From: an uncultured Pelagibacteraceae bacterium
Lineage (GTDB): Bacteria; Pseudomonadota; Alphaproteobacteria; Pelagibacterales; Pelagibacteraceae
Assembly (NCBI GenBank): GCA_902579085.1
Contig: CACHFK010000002.1
Span: 1-63,076, forward strand
Reading direction: 5' to 3'
DNA: 63,076 nt
In this document: positions 33,861 to 42,958 of the stretch, piece by piece
How the letters are laid out: each line of letters opens with the position of its first letter
Position numbering within the stretch: the stretch's first letter is position 1
Program-made: the position numbers and the translations under genes
Notes under the pieces: generated by a model
What the model saw: the letters and a program-made list of their open reading frames with translations, nothing else
The model's database searches: none
Told to the model about the DNA's origin: nothing

Positions 33861-34301
33861 ATGTTAAACAAAAACATAATTAAATTTATAATTTCAATAT
33901 CTTTATTTTTGTTTTCAAGCAATTCAATAGCAGCTGATGAAACTATTGAAATGTTAAATAAACTTGGCAAAGAATCAATGGTTTATTCAAAAAAGATTGT
34001 TAAAATTGATGTTGGAGATACTGTATTTTGGAAAGCTACTGACAAGGGTCATAATGTAGAATTTATAAAAGGTGGTACTCCTGAAGGAGTAAAAAAATTT
34101 AAATCTAAATACAATAAGGACACAGAATATAAATTTACAATTCCAGGTATTTACGCTTATTGGTGTACACCTCATAAAAATATGGGAATGATAGGTTTTG
34201 TAGTAGTTGGTGACGATAAATCAAATTTAGAAGCTATAAAAAAGATTAGATTTATGGCAAAATCAAAAAAGATTGCACCTGATTTAATTAATGCTTTGTA
34301 A
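33861..34301 (+). CDS. Pseudoazurin (blue copper protein)
   Basis: The 146-residue periplasmic protein has a signal peptide (to about AIAA, residue 25). Its single cupredoxin domain carries the type 1 copper ligands: His in KGHNVEF (near residue 66) and Cys, His and Met in YWCTPHKNMGMIGFVVVG (near 106 to 115). The C-terminal helical tail (AIKKIRFMAKSKKIAPDLI) is typical of pseudoazurin. It normally donates electrons to nitrite reductase, peroxidases or oxidases. No denitrification gene is visible here, so an alternative role as an electron carrier is likely. Shine-Dalgarno AAAGGG precedes it. Confidence 0.9.
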   Translation: MLNKNIIKFIISISLFLFSSNSIAADETIEMLNKLGKESMVYSKKIVKIDVGDTVFWKATDKGHNVEFIKGGTPEGVKKFKSKYNKDTEYKFTIPGIYAYWCTPHKNMGMIGFVVVGDDKSNLEAIKKIRFMAKSKKIAPDLINAL

Positions 34302-34328
34302 GTATTAAAAAAGTAAAATTATGCTAAA

Positions 34329-35615
34329 TTAATTTGAAAATCCATATTTTCTAAGTCTAACATCGCCAGTTCTTGCATGAGCTTCCATTCCTTCATATCT
34401 AGAAATTCTTGCACATGCGGCTCCAACTTCTTTAGTTGAGGCTTTTGTCATTCTTTGAAAACTTAAAGTTTTAATAAATTTACCAACAAATAAACCACCG
34501 GTATATCTTCCTGCTCCTTTAGTTGGTAAAATGTGATTAGTACCTGAGCATTTATCTCCATATGCAACAGTTGTTTCTTCTCCTATAAATAGCGATCCAT
34601 AATTTTTTAGTCTATCATGGAACCACTTAAGATTATTTGTCTGTATTTCTAAGTGCTCTGGAGCATATTCATCACTGACTTTTGCAATTTCTTCGTCGGT
34701 ATCACATAGTATTACTTCACCATAATCTCTCCAAGCAGCTTCAGAGTTTTCTCTTGGTAATTCTGGTAAATCAGCAATTAATTCTGGAACTCTTTTCATT
34801 ACATAGTCAGCAAGTTTTCTACTAGTTGTAAATAACCATGCAGGAGAGTTATATCCATGCTCAGCTTGTCCAACTAAATCAAAAGCTACGAGTTCAGGAT
34901 CTGCAGCATCATCTGCTATAACAGCAATTTCCGTTGGTCCTGCAAATAAATCAATTCCTACTTTACCAAAAAGGATTCTTTTAGCTTCTGCAACAAATTG
35001 ATTACCAGGACCTACCAAAATATCTGCTGGAGCATTTCCAAATAAACCATTAGTCATTGCGGCTATAGCTTGAACCCCGCCTAAGTTCATAATTACATCG
35101 GCTCCACATAAGTCTGCAGTGTAGACAATAGAAGGATGAACGCCAACATTTGGTTTAGGAGAGCTACACACTAAAATATTTTTTACTCCTGCAACTTTTG
35201 CAGTAGTCACACTCATTACTGCAGAAGCTATATGAGCATATCTTCCTGCAGGAACATAACATCCAGCAGTATTTACTGGAATTAATTTTTGACCCGCATA
35301 CAAACCTTCAGATAATTCTACTTCAAAATCTTGACCATAATTTTTAAGTTGAGCTTCTGCAAATTTTCTAACTCTATCGTGGGAAAATTGAATATCATCT
35401 TTTGTTTTTTGATCTAAACTATTTTTAATTTCCTCAATTTTATCTTTTGAGACTATTACATCACCTTCATATTTATCAAATTTTTTTGAAAGTTCTTTAC
35501 ATCCATCTTCTTTTTTTTTTTCAATATCTTTAAGTATATTTTCTACAATCTCTCTTGTTTTTGTGTCATCAGTAGACGAAGTTTTTGGAGATTTCTTTAA
35601 GTATTCAATTGTCAT
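34329..35615 (-). CDS. Histidinol dehydrogenase-family enzyme, probable sulfopropanediol dehydrogenase (HpsN-like)
   Basis: The 428-residue protein has the HisD fold with its catalytic and zinc residues: DLFAGPTEIAVIADD near residue 221, Gln/His in VGQAEHGYNS near 251, YAPEHLEI near 313, Asp in GDKCSGTNHILPT near 354 and the late His in EGMEAHARTGD near 411. HisD proper belongs with other his genes, which are absent here. Genes like this near sulfonate functions are often HpsN, which oxidises 2,3-dihydroxypropanesulfonate to sulfolactate. The neighbouring phosphotransacetylase and, further on, the TRAP and tau genes support that reading, but it is inference. Confidence 0.75.
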   Translation of the reverse strand: MTIEYLKKSPKTSSTDDTKTREIVENILKDIEKKKEDGCKELSKKFDKYEGDVIVSKDKIEEIKNSLDQKTKDDIQFSHDRVRKFAEAQLKNYGQDFEVELSEGLYAGQKLIPVNTAGCYVPAGRYAHIASAVMSVTTAKVAGVKNILVCSSPKPNVGVHPSIVYTADLCGADVIMNLGGVQAIAAMTNGLFGNAPADILVGPGNQFVAEAKRILFGKVGIDLFAGPTEIAVIADDAADPELVAFDLVGQAEHGYNSPAWLFTTSRKLADYVMKRVPELIADLPELPRENSEAAWRDYGEVILCDTDEEIAKVSDEYAPEHLEIQTNNLKWFHDRLKNYGSLFIGEETTVAYGDKCSGTNHILPTKGAGRYTGGLFVGKFIKTLSFQRMTKASTKEVGAACARISRYEGMEAHARTGDVRLRKYGFSN

Positions 35616-35674
35616 TATTTTTTATTTTATTGCCACTTTATTTAAATGATTAATATTTTATTCTCAATATATAT

Positions 35675-36586
35675 TTAATCAAGCGCAACTACAGAAGCAG
35701 CAATTGAAGCCAATCTAGCGGTAGCATCATCAGATCTACTTGTTATAACTATTGGCACTTTACCGCCTACTACTACCCCTGCTGCACACGCTCCCATAAA
35801 ATAAATCATCATTTTAACCAATGCGTTACCAGTTTCTACATTTGGCACAAGTAAAACATCTGCATCACCAGCTACATCATTTTTTATACCTTTGATAGCA
35901 GCAGATTTTTTTGAAATACTATTATCAAATGCCAAAGGTCCAAAAATATCAGCATTAAAAGACTCTTTTTTAGAAAGCTCTGTAATTTCTTTAGCTTCAA
36001 TAGAACTTTGCATACTATCTAAAATTTCTTCCGTAGCAGATAGAATTGAAATTTTTGGTTTTGGAATATTTATTCTATGACAAAAATCTATAACATTTCG
36101 GAGTATATGCATTTTTGTTTTTACATTTGGATTAACGTTCAATGCACCATCCGTAATTATTAGTGGTTTGTCATCTTTTTCCAAAGTCATATGCCAAATG
36201 TGACTTAGTCTTGTTTTTCCAATTAAATTATACTCTCTTTTAAAAACTTCTTTCATTAATATATCGGTATGAATATGACCTTTTACAATTATCCTAACTT
36301 TATTATCAGCAGCTAATTGTGAAGCAATTTTTGCAGTATCATTCTCTACATTTTCATGAATTATTTCAAAATTTGATAAATCAAATTTAAGTTCATTCGC
36401 ACATTTTTTTATTTCATTTTCATCACCAATAAAAACTGGTATTATTAAATTTTCTTTCACAGCATCCATAACAGAGAGCATAGGCAGTGTTTTTCCTGCA
36501 TTCACAATAGCAGCTTTAACCCCTTTTTTTTGATGAGCAGTATCTAGAAGATTAATTGGACAAACTGTTGATTTATCTGAAAGCAT
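35675..36586 (-). CDS. Phosphate acetyl/butyryltransferase family protein
   Basis: The 303-residue protein matches the PTA_PTB domain throughout: KKGVKAAIVNAGKTLPMLSVMDAVKENLIIPVFIGDE near residue 19, VKGHIHTDILMKEVF near 101, LIITDGALNVNPN near 137 and the C-terminal AGVVVGGKVPIVITSRSDDATARLASIA. It would interconvert an acyl phosphate and acyl-CoA. In sulfonate pathways the acetyl phosphate from Xsc is used this way. The ATG at 36586 is preferred over an upstream TTG, which would add 16 residues unlike the family. It lies about 60 bases upstream of the HpsN-like gene on the same strand. Confidence 0.85.
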   Translation of the reverse strand: MLSDKSTVCPINLLDTAHQKKGVKAAIVNAGKTLPMLSVMDAVKENLIIPVFIGDENEIKKCANELKFDLSNFEIIHENVENDTAKIASQLAADNKVRIIVKGHIHTDILMKEVFKREYNLIGKTRLSHIWHMTLEKDDKPLIITDGALNVNPNVKTKMHILRNVIDFCHRINIPKPKISILSATEEILDSMQSSIEAKEITELSKKESFNADIFGPLAFDNSISKKSAAIKGIKNDVAGDADVLLVPNVETGNALVKMMIYFMGACAAGVVVGGKVPIVITSRSDDATARLASIAASVVALD

Positions 36587-36697
36587 TAAATTTTTATAAT
36601 TAGATTTATTATTTATAATAATTAAAAATTGCAACTTATTTTTGGTGATAATTATTAAAAATAGTTTATTTTAAAATCTTGATTTGTTAAATAAAAA

Positions 36698-37549
36698 ATG
36701 GAAATTGTAACTAAGATAGCACCAATAATATTAGCTTTAATCATGTTAGGTCTTGGCTTTGGCCTGAAGCTCGAGGATTTTGGAAAAGTATTTAAAGCGC
36801 CAAAAGATTTTTTTGTTGGTTTTGTTTCTCAATTAATAATTCTTCCACTAGTTGCTTGCTTACTAATTATAATTTTTAAAACACCACCAGAAATATCGAT
36901 AGGTGTTATGATTATTGCTGCAGCGCCAGGAGGTGTAACATCTAATATTTTGACAAAGTTCGCCGATGGAGATGTTGCATTATCAATATCTTTAACTGCT
37001 GTCATTAGTTTAATAAGCATTATTACTGTTCCTCTTATAATTTTTAATTCTGCTAATTTACTTGGAATAACAGAAATTTCTCAAAACATTTCAATGATTG
37101 GTATCGCATTAAAAATGTTTTTAGTTGTAACAGTTCCAGTTATTTTGGGAATGATTCTAAGAAAATTTGCTGAAAATTTTATATCTTCAAAAGTTGAAAT
37201 ATTTAACAAACTTAACATAGTATTGTTTATAATTTTTTTCATTGCAGCATTTTATGAAGAAAGAGGAAATATAATTAGCTTCATAGTACAAGCAGGTTTT
37301 ATTGCGTTGATTTTAAATATAGCAATGATGGCAATTGCTTATTATATTGCAAAAACTTTTGCTTCAGGAATTAAACAAATGAAGTGTATAGCTTTAGAAT
37401 GTGGATTACAGAATGGTACTTTAGCACTATTTGTATCTACGCAAATATTTGGTTCAGACATATTATATGCTATCCCAACAGGCGCTTATGCATTAATAAT
37501 GTATATAACTGGATTTATTTTTATTTATATTTTGAGAAAATCAAATTAG
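36698..37549 (+). CDS. Bile acid:sodium symporter (BASS) family transporter
   Basis: The 283-residue membrane protein has about nine or ten helices and BASS landmarks. MLGLGFGLKLEDFGKVFKAPKDFFVGFVSQLIILPLVA is near residue 17, AAPGGVTSNILTKFADGDVALSISLT near 75 and CIALECGLQNGTLALFVSTQIFG near 228. The first two carry sodium-site residues. Bacterial BASS proteins import organic acids, including some sulfonated or keto acids. It is divergent from the phosphotransacetylase gene and stands alone. Confidence 0.88.
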   Translation: MEIVTKIAPIILALIMLGLGFGLKLEDFGKVFKAPKDFFVGFVSQLIILPLVACLLIIIFKTPPEISIGVMIIAAAPGGVTSNILTKFADGDVALSISLTAVISLISIITVPLIIFNSANLLGITEISQNISMIGIALKMFLVVTVPVILGMILRKFAENFISSKVEIFNKLNIVLFIIFFIAAFYEERGNIISFIVQAGFIALILNIAMMAIAYYIAKTFASGIKQMKCIALECGLQNGTLALFVSTQIFGSDILYAIPTGAYALIMYITGFIFIYILRKSN

Positions 37550-37597
37550 CATTAAAGTATAATTTTTTTAAGTTTTAATGACCCAATTTGAACACCT

Positions 37598-37620
37598 TAG
37601 GTTTATAAAAAACCTATTTT
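37598..37620 (+). terminator. Weak terminator after the BASS gene
   Basis: TAGGTTT (37598-37604) pairs with AAACCTA (37610-37616), followed by TTTT. The stem is short and AT-rich, so its strength is uncertain. A further inverted repeat, TCTCAATTTGAGA, follows near 37627. Confidence 0.4.
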
Positions 37621-37678
37621 GATGATTTCTCAATTTGAGATTATTAAGATTTATAATATTATATAATTATAAATTTTT

Positions 37679-37945
37679 ATGAGTACAGAATTATTAACAA
37701 AAGAAAACTTAAAAAGTCCAAAATTCGACCCCCAAGGATCAGAAATAACACGTTCTGATCCTCAATATTCTAACTTAGATCTTAATAAGGTTAAAAAGAA
37801 AACTTTAAATAAAAATTCAAAAATTTGTATAAATATTTTAAATAAAAATCTTAGAAGAAAAGAAACCAAAGAAAAATTTGAAAATAGAATTTTATTTAGT
37901 CTTGTTGCTTCAGCGGTAGCAATTTTATTTTACGTATCAACCTAG
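37679..37945 (+). CDS. Hypothetical 88-residue protein with C-terminal membrane segment
   Basis: I recognise no family. The N-terminal 65 residues are polar and strongly basic, rich in Lys and Asn (LKSPKFDPQGSEITRSDPQY, then KVKKKTLNKNSK). The last 19 residues are hydrophobic (LFSLVASAVAILFYVST), suggesting a tail-anchored membrane protein. No Shine-Dalgarno is visible. It lies between the BASS gene and the convergent Ldh2-type gene. It may be a lineage-specific gene. Confidence 0.55.
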   Translation: MSTELLTKENLKSPKFDPQGSEITRSDPQYSNLDLNKVKKKTLNKNSKICINILNKNLRRKETKEKFENRILFSLVASAVAILFYVST

Positions 37946-37956
37946 TCAAAATTAAA

Positions 37957-38961
37957 TTAAGATATTAGTAATTCTAAATCCTTTCTAACATCCTTTGATA
38001 TTCGAATTTCATTATTATAATTTTTTTTATATCGTATATATTTATTTTGACCTGGATATAATATTTCCTTAACACCTTTAATTTTTGGCAATCTTTTAAT
38101 CCTTTTTATATTTTCTTTGATTCTTTGATTATAATTTCTAACAAATATATTAGATTTCATAACAATAAAAAGGTGCCCAATATTTTGTGGACCAGTAAAA
38201 TCGTCAAAAGGGTCTTTTACTCTCCCTCCATGATTGCCACCAGTTAATACTCCACTTAGAATGTCAACCATCCAAGCAAATCCAGAACCTCTAAAACTTG
38301 CAATTGGCAATTGTACTCCTTCCAAAGCTTTTTTTGCGCTAGTAGTTGGATTGCCAAATTTATCTAAGGCAACACCTGCAGGAATTTTTTTGCCAGTTCT
38401 TGCTGCAACTCTAATTTTACCTCTATTAATCATTGAAACCGAGCTATCTAATATAAAAGGAATTTTTGATGAGGTTGGTGTCCCAAAGCAAATTGGATTT
38501 GTTCCAAATAAAGTTTTTAATGCACCGTGAGGTGCAATTGCTGGAGGAGCATTAGTAAAAACTAAAGCAGTAAGATTTTTTTTTACCGCTTGCTCAGCAT
38601 AATAACCAGACAAACCATAGTGACCACTATTTTTAATTCCAACTAAACCGAATCCAGTTTTTTTTGCATTTTTAACCGCTTCTTTAATTCCAATATCTGC
38701 AGCCACAAAACCAATACTATTATTTGCATCAATATGAGTAATTGATTGAGAAATTTTTTTTATTTTTATCTTAGGTTTTGGATTTATTAATTTTTTATTA
38801 ATTCGATCACAGTACATTTTTAATCTAGACAATCCATGAGAAGGAGCATCGACCAATTCAGCATTTACCAAAGCTTCAGCACATATAATTGCATGTTTTT
38901 TATTTAGCTTATGATTGATAAATATTTTAGTTATTAATTCTATTAATTTATTTTTTTTCAT
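37957..38961 (-). CDS. Malate/L-lactate dehydrogenase-family oxidoreductase (Ldh2 type)
   Basis: The 334-residue protein has the NAD(P)-dependent Ldh2/MDH2 fold. The catalytic His-Gly block is in VDAPSHGLSRL (near residue 35), with ITHIDANNSIGFVAADIGIKEAVKNAKKTGFGLVGIKNSGHYG (near 70 to 113), FGTNPICFGTP (near 149) and a substrate loop RGSGFAWMVDILSGVLTGG (near 222). Family members oxidise malate, ureidoglycolate, L-sulfolactate (ComC/SlcC) or reduce cyclic imines. The sulfonate context makes sulfolactate a candidate. It precedes the epoxide hydrolase on the other side by about 26 bases, same strand. Confidence 0.85.
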   Translation of the reverse strand: MKKNKLIELITKIFINHKLNKKHAIICAEALVNAELVDAPSHGLSRLKMYCDRINKKLINPKPKIKIKKISQSITHIDANNSIGFVAADIGIKEAVKNAKKTGFGLVGIKNSGHYGLSGYYAEQAVKKNLTALVFTNAPPAIAPHGALKTLFGTNPICFGTPTSSKIPFILDSSVSMINRGKIRVAARTGKKIPAGVALDKFGNPTTSAKKALEGVQLPIASFRGSGFAWMVDILSGVLTGGNHGGRVKDPFDDFTGPQNIGHLFIVMKSNIFVRNYNQRIKENIKRIKRLPKIKGVKEILYPGQNKYIRYKKNYNNEIRISKDVRKDLELLIS

Positions 38962-38987
38962 TTAACTTTTTAATTATTTATTCTTTT

Positions 38988-40130
38988 CTAAAGAGACTTT
39001 AGAAATTTTCTCAAATCATTTACTAACAGATCAGGTTGCTCAAGAGCAGCAAAGTGACCACCTTTTTTCATATCAGACCAATGTTTAATTTTAAATATTC
39101 TCTCTAAATATGATCTAGGAGGCCATTCTGACATTTCTTTAGGAAATTTAGCAATTCCAGTAGTTATATTAATTTTTTTAAATTTTTTTGGAAACATTCT
39201 TCCACCTTCTTCTCTTCTTCCAAAATAGATCCAGCTTGCTGTATTAAATGTTTTAGTTATCAAATAAATCATAATATTTGTTAATAAGATATCTTTGTTA
39301 TAAGTTTTTTCAATTTTACCATACTTCAGGTCTGACCAGGAATGAAATTTTTCTAATATCCAAGCCGCAACACCAATTGGGCTATCAATCATTGAATAAC
39401 TAAGAGATTGTGGCTTTGTTGCTTGAATAGTTCTATAACCTTCTTGCATTATTTGGTCGTTAGCAAACCTTTTTTCCCATTCCCTTTCTTCTTTGTTTAT
39501 TGCACCTTTAGGATGTCTCATTGTCAGGCAATTAATATGAATCGCTTTACAATTTGTTGAATGATCATAACCAAGCCAATTACAAATAGTTGCACCCCAA
39601 TCTCCTCCTTGAGCTATATATTTTTTATATTTAAGACCATTAATCATTAATTTATTCATTACTTTAGCAATTTTTCTGGGACCATATGGTTTTGGCGGTA
39701 AATCTGAAAACCCAAAACCTGGTAAAGAAGGCACAATAACATCGAATGCATCTTCAATTTCTCCCCCATAATTTTCTGGATGAGCTAGTTTTTGAATAAT
39801 TTCTAAAAATTCTATTATACTTCCTGGCCATCCATGCAAAAGCAAAAGTGGAGTAGGATTTTTTCCACTTCCTTTTTCTTTAATAAAATGAATTTTTAAA
39901 CCATCTATTGAAGTTGTAAAATTTGAAAAACTATTTAATTTTTTTTCTTGCTTTTTCCAATCATATTTTGAAATCCAATATTTTGAAATTGATTTTAAAT
40001 ATTTATAATTAGTTCCATGAGTCCAACCATTAAGTTTTTGAATATCTTTCCAAGGATAGTTTCTTACTTTTTTATAGATGTTATTAAGCGTGCTTTTAGG
40101 CACACTTATTTTGTATTGTCTGATCATCAA
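38988..40130 (-). CDS. Epoxide hydrolase (EHN-domain family)
   Basis: The 380-residue protein begins with the EHN lid domain (IRQYKISVPKSTLNNI and KISKYWISKYDWKKQEKKLNSF). The alpha/beta core follows, with LLLLHGWPGSIIEFLEI (near residue 95), the nucleophile Asp in YIAQGGDWGATICNW (near 178) and a late His in KKGGHFAALEQPD (near 356). This is the complete pattern of the microsomal-type epoxide hydrolases, which open epoxides to diols. The natural substrate is unknown. It abuts the aldehyde dehydrogenase gene with no gap, so the diol or aldehyde may be further oxidised. Confidence 0.88.
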   Translation of the reverse strand: MMIRQYKISVPKSTLNNIYKKVRNYPWKDIQKLNGWTHGTNYKYLKSISKYWISKYDWKKQEKKLNSFSNFTTSIDGLKIHFIKEKGSGKNPTPLLLLHGWPGSIIEFLEIIQKLAHPENYGGEIEDAFDVIVPSLPGFGFSDLPPKPYGPRKIAKVMNKLMINGLKYKKYIAQGGDWGATICNWLGYDHSTNCKAIHINCLTMRHPKGAINKEEREWEKRFANDQIMQEGYRTIQATKPQSLSYSMIDSPIGVAAWILEKFHSWSDLKYGKIEKTYNKDILLTNIMIYLITKTFNTASWIYFGRREEGGRMFPKKFKKINITTGIAKFPKEMSEWPPRSYLERIFKIKHWSDMKKGGHFAALEQPDLLVNDLRKFLKSL

Positions 40131-41618
40131 TTAATTATGACTTATCCAGATTGTTTTTGTTTGAAGAAATGAATTTAGAGCTTCAGTACCTTGATCTCTA
40201 CTTAGCGAGCCAGATTGCTTGTAACCTCCAAATGGAGTTTTAATATCTCCTTCAGAAAAAGTATTTACTGACACAGTTCCACAAGGTAAGCTTTTAGCTA
40301 AATGAAATGCTCTGTTTATGTCTTGAGTAAATACACTTGCATGTAATCCGTATTTAGAATTACTAGCAATTTTCAAAGCTTCTTCATCATTTTTAACTGT
40401 TAAAACACCCAGTACTGGCCCAAATATTTCTTCTTGAGCGATGGTCATATTTTCTTTTAATCCGTCAAATAAAGTTGGTTTTGCATAAAAACCTTTTTGC
40501 TTATTATTTGAAACTCCTCCAGATAAAAGTTTTGCCCCTTCATCTATTCCTTTTTGGATATATCCATCAACAGTTTGTAAATGTCCTTTTGAAATCATGG
40601 ATCCCATATTCGATTTTAAGTCTAATGGATCTCCTACTTTTAACTTTTTAACTTTTTTAATAACTTTGTCTAAAAATTCATCTTTTACTTTTTTATGAAC
40701 TATCTGTCTCATATTTGCTGAACAGTTCTGTCCACCGTTCCAAAATGCAGAATTCATAGCATTGTCAATTAAATCGTCAGTAATTTTAGCATCCTCTAAA
40801 ACTATAAATGGACTTTTTCCTCCCATCTCCAAAGCAACAGGTTTTAAATTACTTTCACTTGAATATTTTAAAAAATAACCACCTACTTCAGTTGAACCTG
40901 TAAAAGACACTGCATCAACATCTTTGTGTCGACCTAAAGCCTCACCAACATCGCCATAACCTGGAAGTACATTCAAAACTCCATCAGGTATTCCTGCTTC
41001 TTTTCCAATTTGAGCAACTCTAATCGCTGTAAGTGGTGTATCTTCTGCTGGCTTAATTATTACCGAACAACCAGCTGCAAGAGCTGGTGCCATTTTCCAT
41101 ACCGCCATCATTAAAGGAAAGTTCCAAGGAACAATTCCAGCAACAACTCCTATTGGTTCTTTAACAATTAAACTAGTAATAGATGGCTCTGTTGGACCAA
41201 CTTTTCCAAATACTTTATCAATTAATTCTCCATACCACTGAAAATGCATTGGCGCATCATTTGCAACTTCATTAATACAATCGGCGATAAGTTTACCTGT
41301 ATCTATACATTCTAAAACTGAATTTTCATCACCATGTTTTCTAAGTAATTCAGCAAATTTTAATAAAACTTCTTTTCTATGTTCAGGTGAACTTCTAGAC
41401 CAAACTCCACTATTAAATGCTTTCCTTGAAACTTTAACTGCCAAATCAACATCCTTATGATTACATTTTGCAACAGCACAAAGTTTTTTACCAGTTGCAG
41501 GATTGATTGTTTCAAATTTTTTACCATCAATAGCATTTACATATCTACCATTAATGAATGCTCTTCCTTCAAATTTGAGTTTACTAGCTATTACTTTATA
41601 TTTGCTTTGCGAGCTCAT
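40131..41618 (-). CDS. NAD(P)-dependent aldehyde dehydrogenase (BetB/PuuC-like)
   Basis: The 495-residue ALDH shows IPWNFPLMMAVWK (near residue 156), LEMGGKSPF (near 257), the catalytic Cys in WNGGQNCSANMRQI (near 293) and EEIFGPVLGV (near 389). The C-terminal FGGYKQSGSLSRDQG and KTIWI are typical of betaine-aldehyde, gamma-glutamyl-aminobutyraldehyde or similar dehydrogenases. It is the first gene of the three-gene minus-strand set with the epoxide hydrolase and Ldh2-type enzyme, and is divergent from the TRAP transporter. The specific aldehyde is unknown. Confidence 0.9.
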   Translation of the reverse strand: MSSQSKYKVIASKLKFEGRAFINGRYVNAIDGKKFETINPATGKKLCAVAKCNHKDVDLAVKVSRKAFNSGVWSRSSPEHRKEVLLKFAELLRKHGDENSVLECIDTGKLIADCINEVANDAPMHFQWYGELIDKVFGKVGPTEPSITSLIVKEPIGVVAGIVPWNFPLMMAVWKMAPALAAGCSVIIKPAEDTPLTAIRVAQIGKEAGIPDGVLNVLPGYGDVGEALGRHKDVDAVSFTGSTEVGGYFLKYSSESNLKPVALEMGGKSPFIVLEDAKITDDLIDNAMNSAFWNGGQNCSANMRQIVHKKVKDEFLDKVIKKVKKLKVGDPLDLKSNMGSMISKGHLQTVDGYIQKGIDEGAKLLSGGVSNNKQKGFYAKPTLFDGLKENMTIAQEEIFGPVLGVLTVKNDEEALKIASNSKYGLHASVFTQDINRAFHLAKSLPCGTVSVNTFSEGDIKTPFGGYKQSGSLSRDQGTEALNSFLQTKTIWISHN

Positions 41619-41780
41619 AAATTTTTTTTATAAGATGTATTTTATTTTATTTCTAAATTTTAATTTAAGGCACCTTTAGACTAAAATAAATAGATTAACT
41701 ACCATATTATTAACACAACTTTTGATTGCAATCCCATTTTGAATACCTAAGCTCCTTTTTTGTTTTACTTCAGGCTGAAT

Positions 41781-41805
41781 TTGAATTTAAATATCGATAA
41801 TTCAA
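41781..41805. promoter_or_regulatory. Inverted repeat upstream of the TRAP binding-protein gene
   Basis: TTGAATT (41781-41787) and AATTCAA (41799-41805) are perfect seven-base arms 11 bases apart, just before the Shine-Dalgarno AAAAGGAG and the ATG at 41829. It could be an operator, but the arms are AT-rich and chance is not excluded. Confidence 0.25.
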
Positions 41806-41828
41806 TTAATTAAAAGGAGAACAATTAT

Positions 41829-42869
41829 ATGTTTAATAAAAAAATTTTTAGGACACTACTCACAGCAGTTGCAATTACTTTCTTTGCTCATGCAGCTGTT
41901 GCAGAGATAGTTCTTAAGCTTGGGACTACTGGTAGATTGGGTATGCCAATTGGAGACGCTATAGATCAAGCACTTATACCAGCTATGGACAAAGCATCTG
42001 GGGGTAAGATGAAAATTGAGCCTCATTATCAAAGAAGCTTATGTTCAGAGCAAAAATGTGGTGAACAAGCTAACCAAGGACTTATAGCTTTGTGGACTAG
42101 TTCTACTGCAAACTACGGTAACTTTGGGCCAGAATTAGCAATTTTTGATTTGCCATTTATTTTCAAATCACTAGAGGACGCTAAAAGAATATCAGATGAA
42201 TGGCTAGCTGAAAGACAGTGTAAACTTGCTCTTGAAAATGCTGGTCACATTTGCCTTTCTGTATATTCAAGTGGAGGATTCAGACAACTTGGAAATGCAA
42301 CTAGACCTGTTCATGAACCAGATGATATGAAAGGACTAAAGTGGCGTACTACTAAGAGTCCAGTTGAGTTCATGCTGGTTAAAAATTGGGGTGCAACACC
42401 AACACCTTATGACTGGAGTCAATTATATCAAGGTCTTCAATCAGGTGTAGTTGAAGGTCAGTATGTTGCTAGTCCATGGCAGCACGTAGCAAAACTTCAT
42501 GAAGTTGCCAAGTATTTCACTGAGATCGGAGGAATGTGGTCAGGAAACATTCTAGCGATGGATGCAAAACAGTATAATGCATTGTCTGATCAACAGAGAA
42601 AATGGTTACACGCGGCAGCTGATGCTTATGGAGAAAAAGTAAACGAGTTAGATGCAGCTTGGATTAAGAATGGTGAAGATGCAATTAAAGCATCTGCTAA
42701 AGAGTGGTATGTTCCAACAGAAGCGGAAATGACGAAGTGGAGAGCAGGTGCAATCGGTGCTTGGTTAGACGCTAAGGGTACTTTTGAACCAGAAGTAGCT
42801 AAAAGAGTACTTCTAGAACAAGGTATGGATGGATTTGTAGCTCAGTTAGAGAAAGCTGGGGCTCTGTAA
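41829..42869 (+). CDS. dctP: TRAP transporter substrate-binding protein (DctP family)
   Basis: The 346-residue protein has a signal peptide (cut near AVA-EI, residue 25). Its DctP-type fold shows VLKLGTTGRLGMPIGDAI, LAIFDLPFIFKSLEDAKRI (near residue 110), MKGLKWRTTKSPVEFMLVKNWGATPTPYDWSQLYQGLQSGVVEGQ (near 175 to 220) with the ligand-binding Arg, and EVAKYFTEIGG (near 233). TRAP binding proteins capture carboxylates or sulfonates for sodium-driven uptake. A strong Shine-Dalgarno is present. Its Arg codons are AGA like the chromosome (10 of 11 non-CGN), unlike the two permease genes that follow. Confidence 0.92.
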   Translation: MFNKKIFRTLLTAVAITFFAHAAVAEIVLKLGTTGRLGMPIGDAIDQALIPAMDKASGGKMKIEPHYQRSLCSEQKCGEQANQGLIALWTSSTANYGNFGPELAIFDLPFIFKSLEDAKRISDEWLAERQCKLALENAGHICLSVYSSGGFRQLGNATRPVHEPDDMKGLKWRTTKSPVEFMLVKNWGATPTPYDWSQLYQGLQSGVVEGQYVASPWQHVAKLHEVAKYFTEIGGMWSGNILAMDAKQYNALSDQQRKWLHAAADAYGEKVNELDAAWIKNGEDAIKASAKEWYVPTEAEMTKWRAGAIGAWLDAKGTFEPEVAKRVLLEQGMDGFVAQLEKAGAL

Positions 42870-42889
42870 ATCGTTCAACAAAAAATTGT

Positions 42890-42929
42890 GTAAAGACCAT
42901 TTATTTCTATAAAATTAGATGGTCTTTAC
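42890..42929 (+). terminator. Hairpin between dctP and dctM (partial terminator or processing site)
   Basis: GTAAAGACCAT (42890-42900) pairs perfectly with ATGGTCTTTAC (42919-42929), an 11-bp stem with an 18-base loop. There is no T run after it. In transporter operons such stems raise the amount of binding protein relative to the permease by stopping or protecting the upstream message. Confidence 0.6.
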
Positions 42930-42958
42930 CTAAAACAAATCATAACTTATAAGTATTT

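Noticed and set aside
34329-35615. Assignment as HisD of histidine biosynthesis
   Set aside because: No other his gene is nearby, and the phosphotransacetylase/sulfonate context fits an HpsN-like enzyme better, although the active-site residues are shared.
36587-36634. Upstream TTG start of the phosphotransacetylase
   Set aside because: The added 16 residues have no family similarity; ATG at 36586 preferred.
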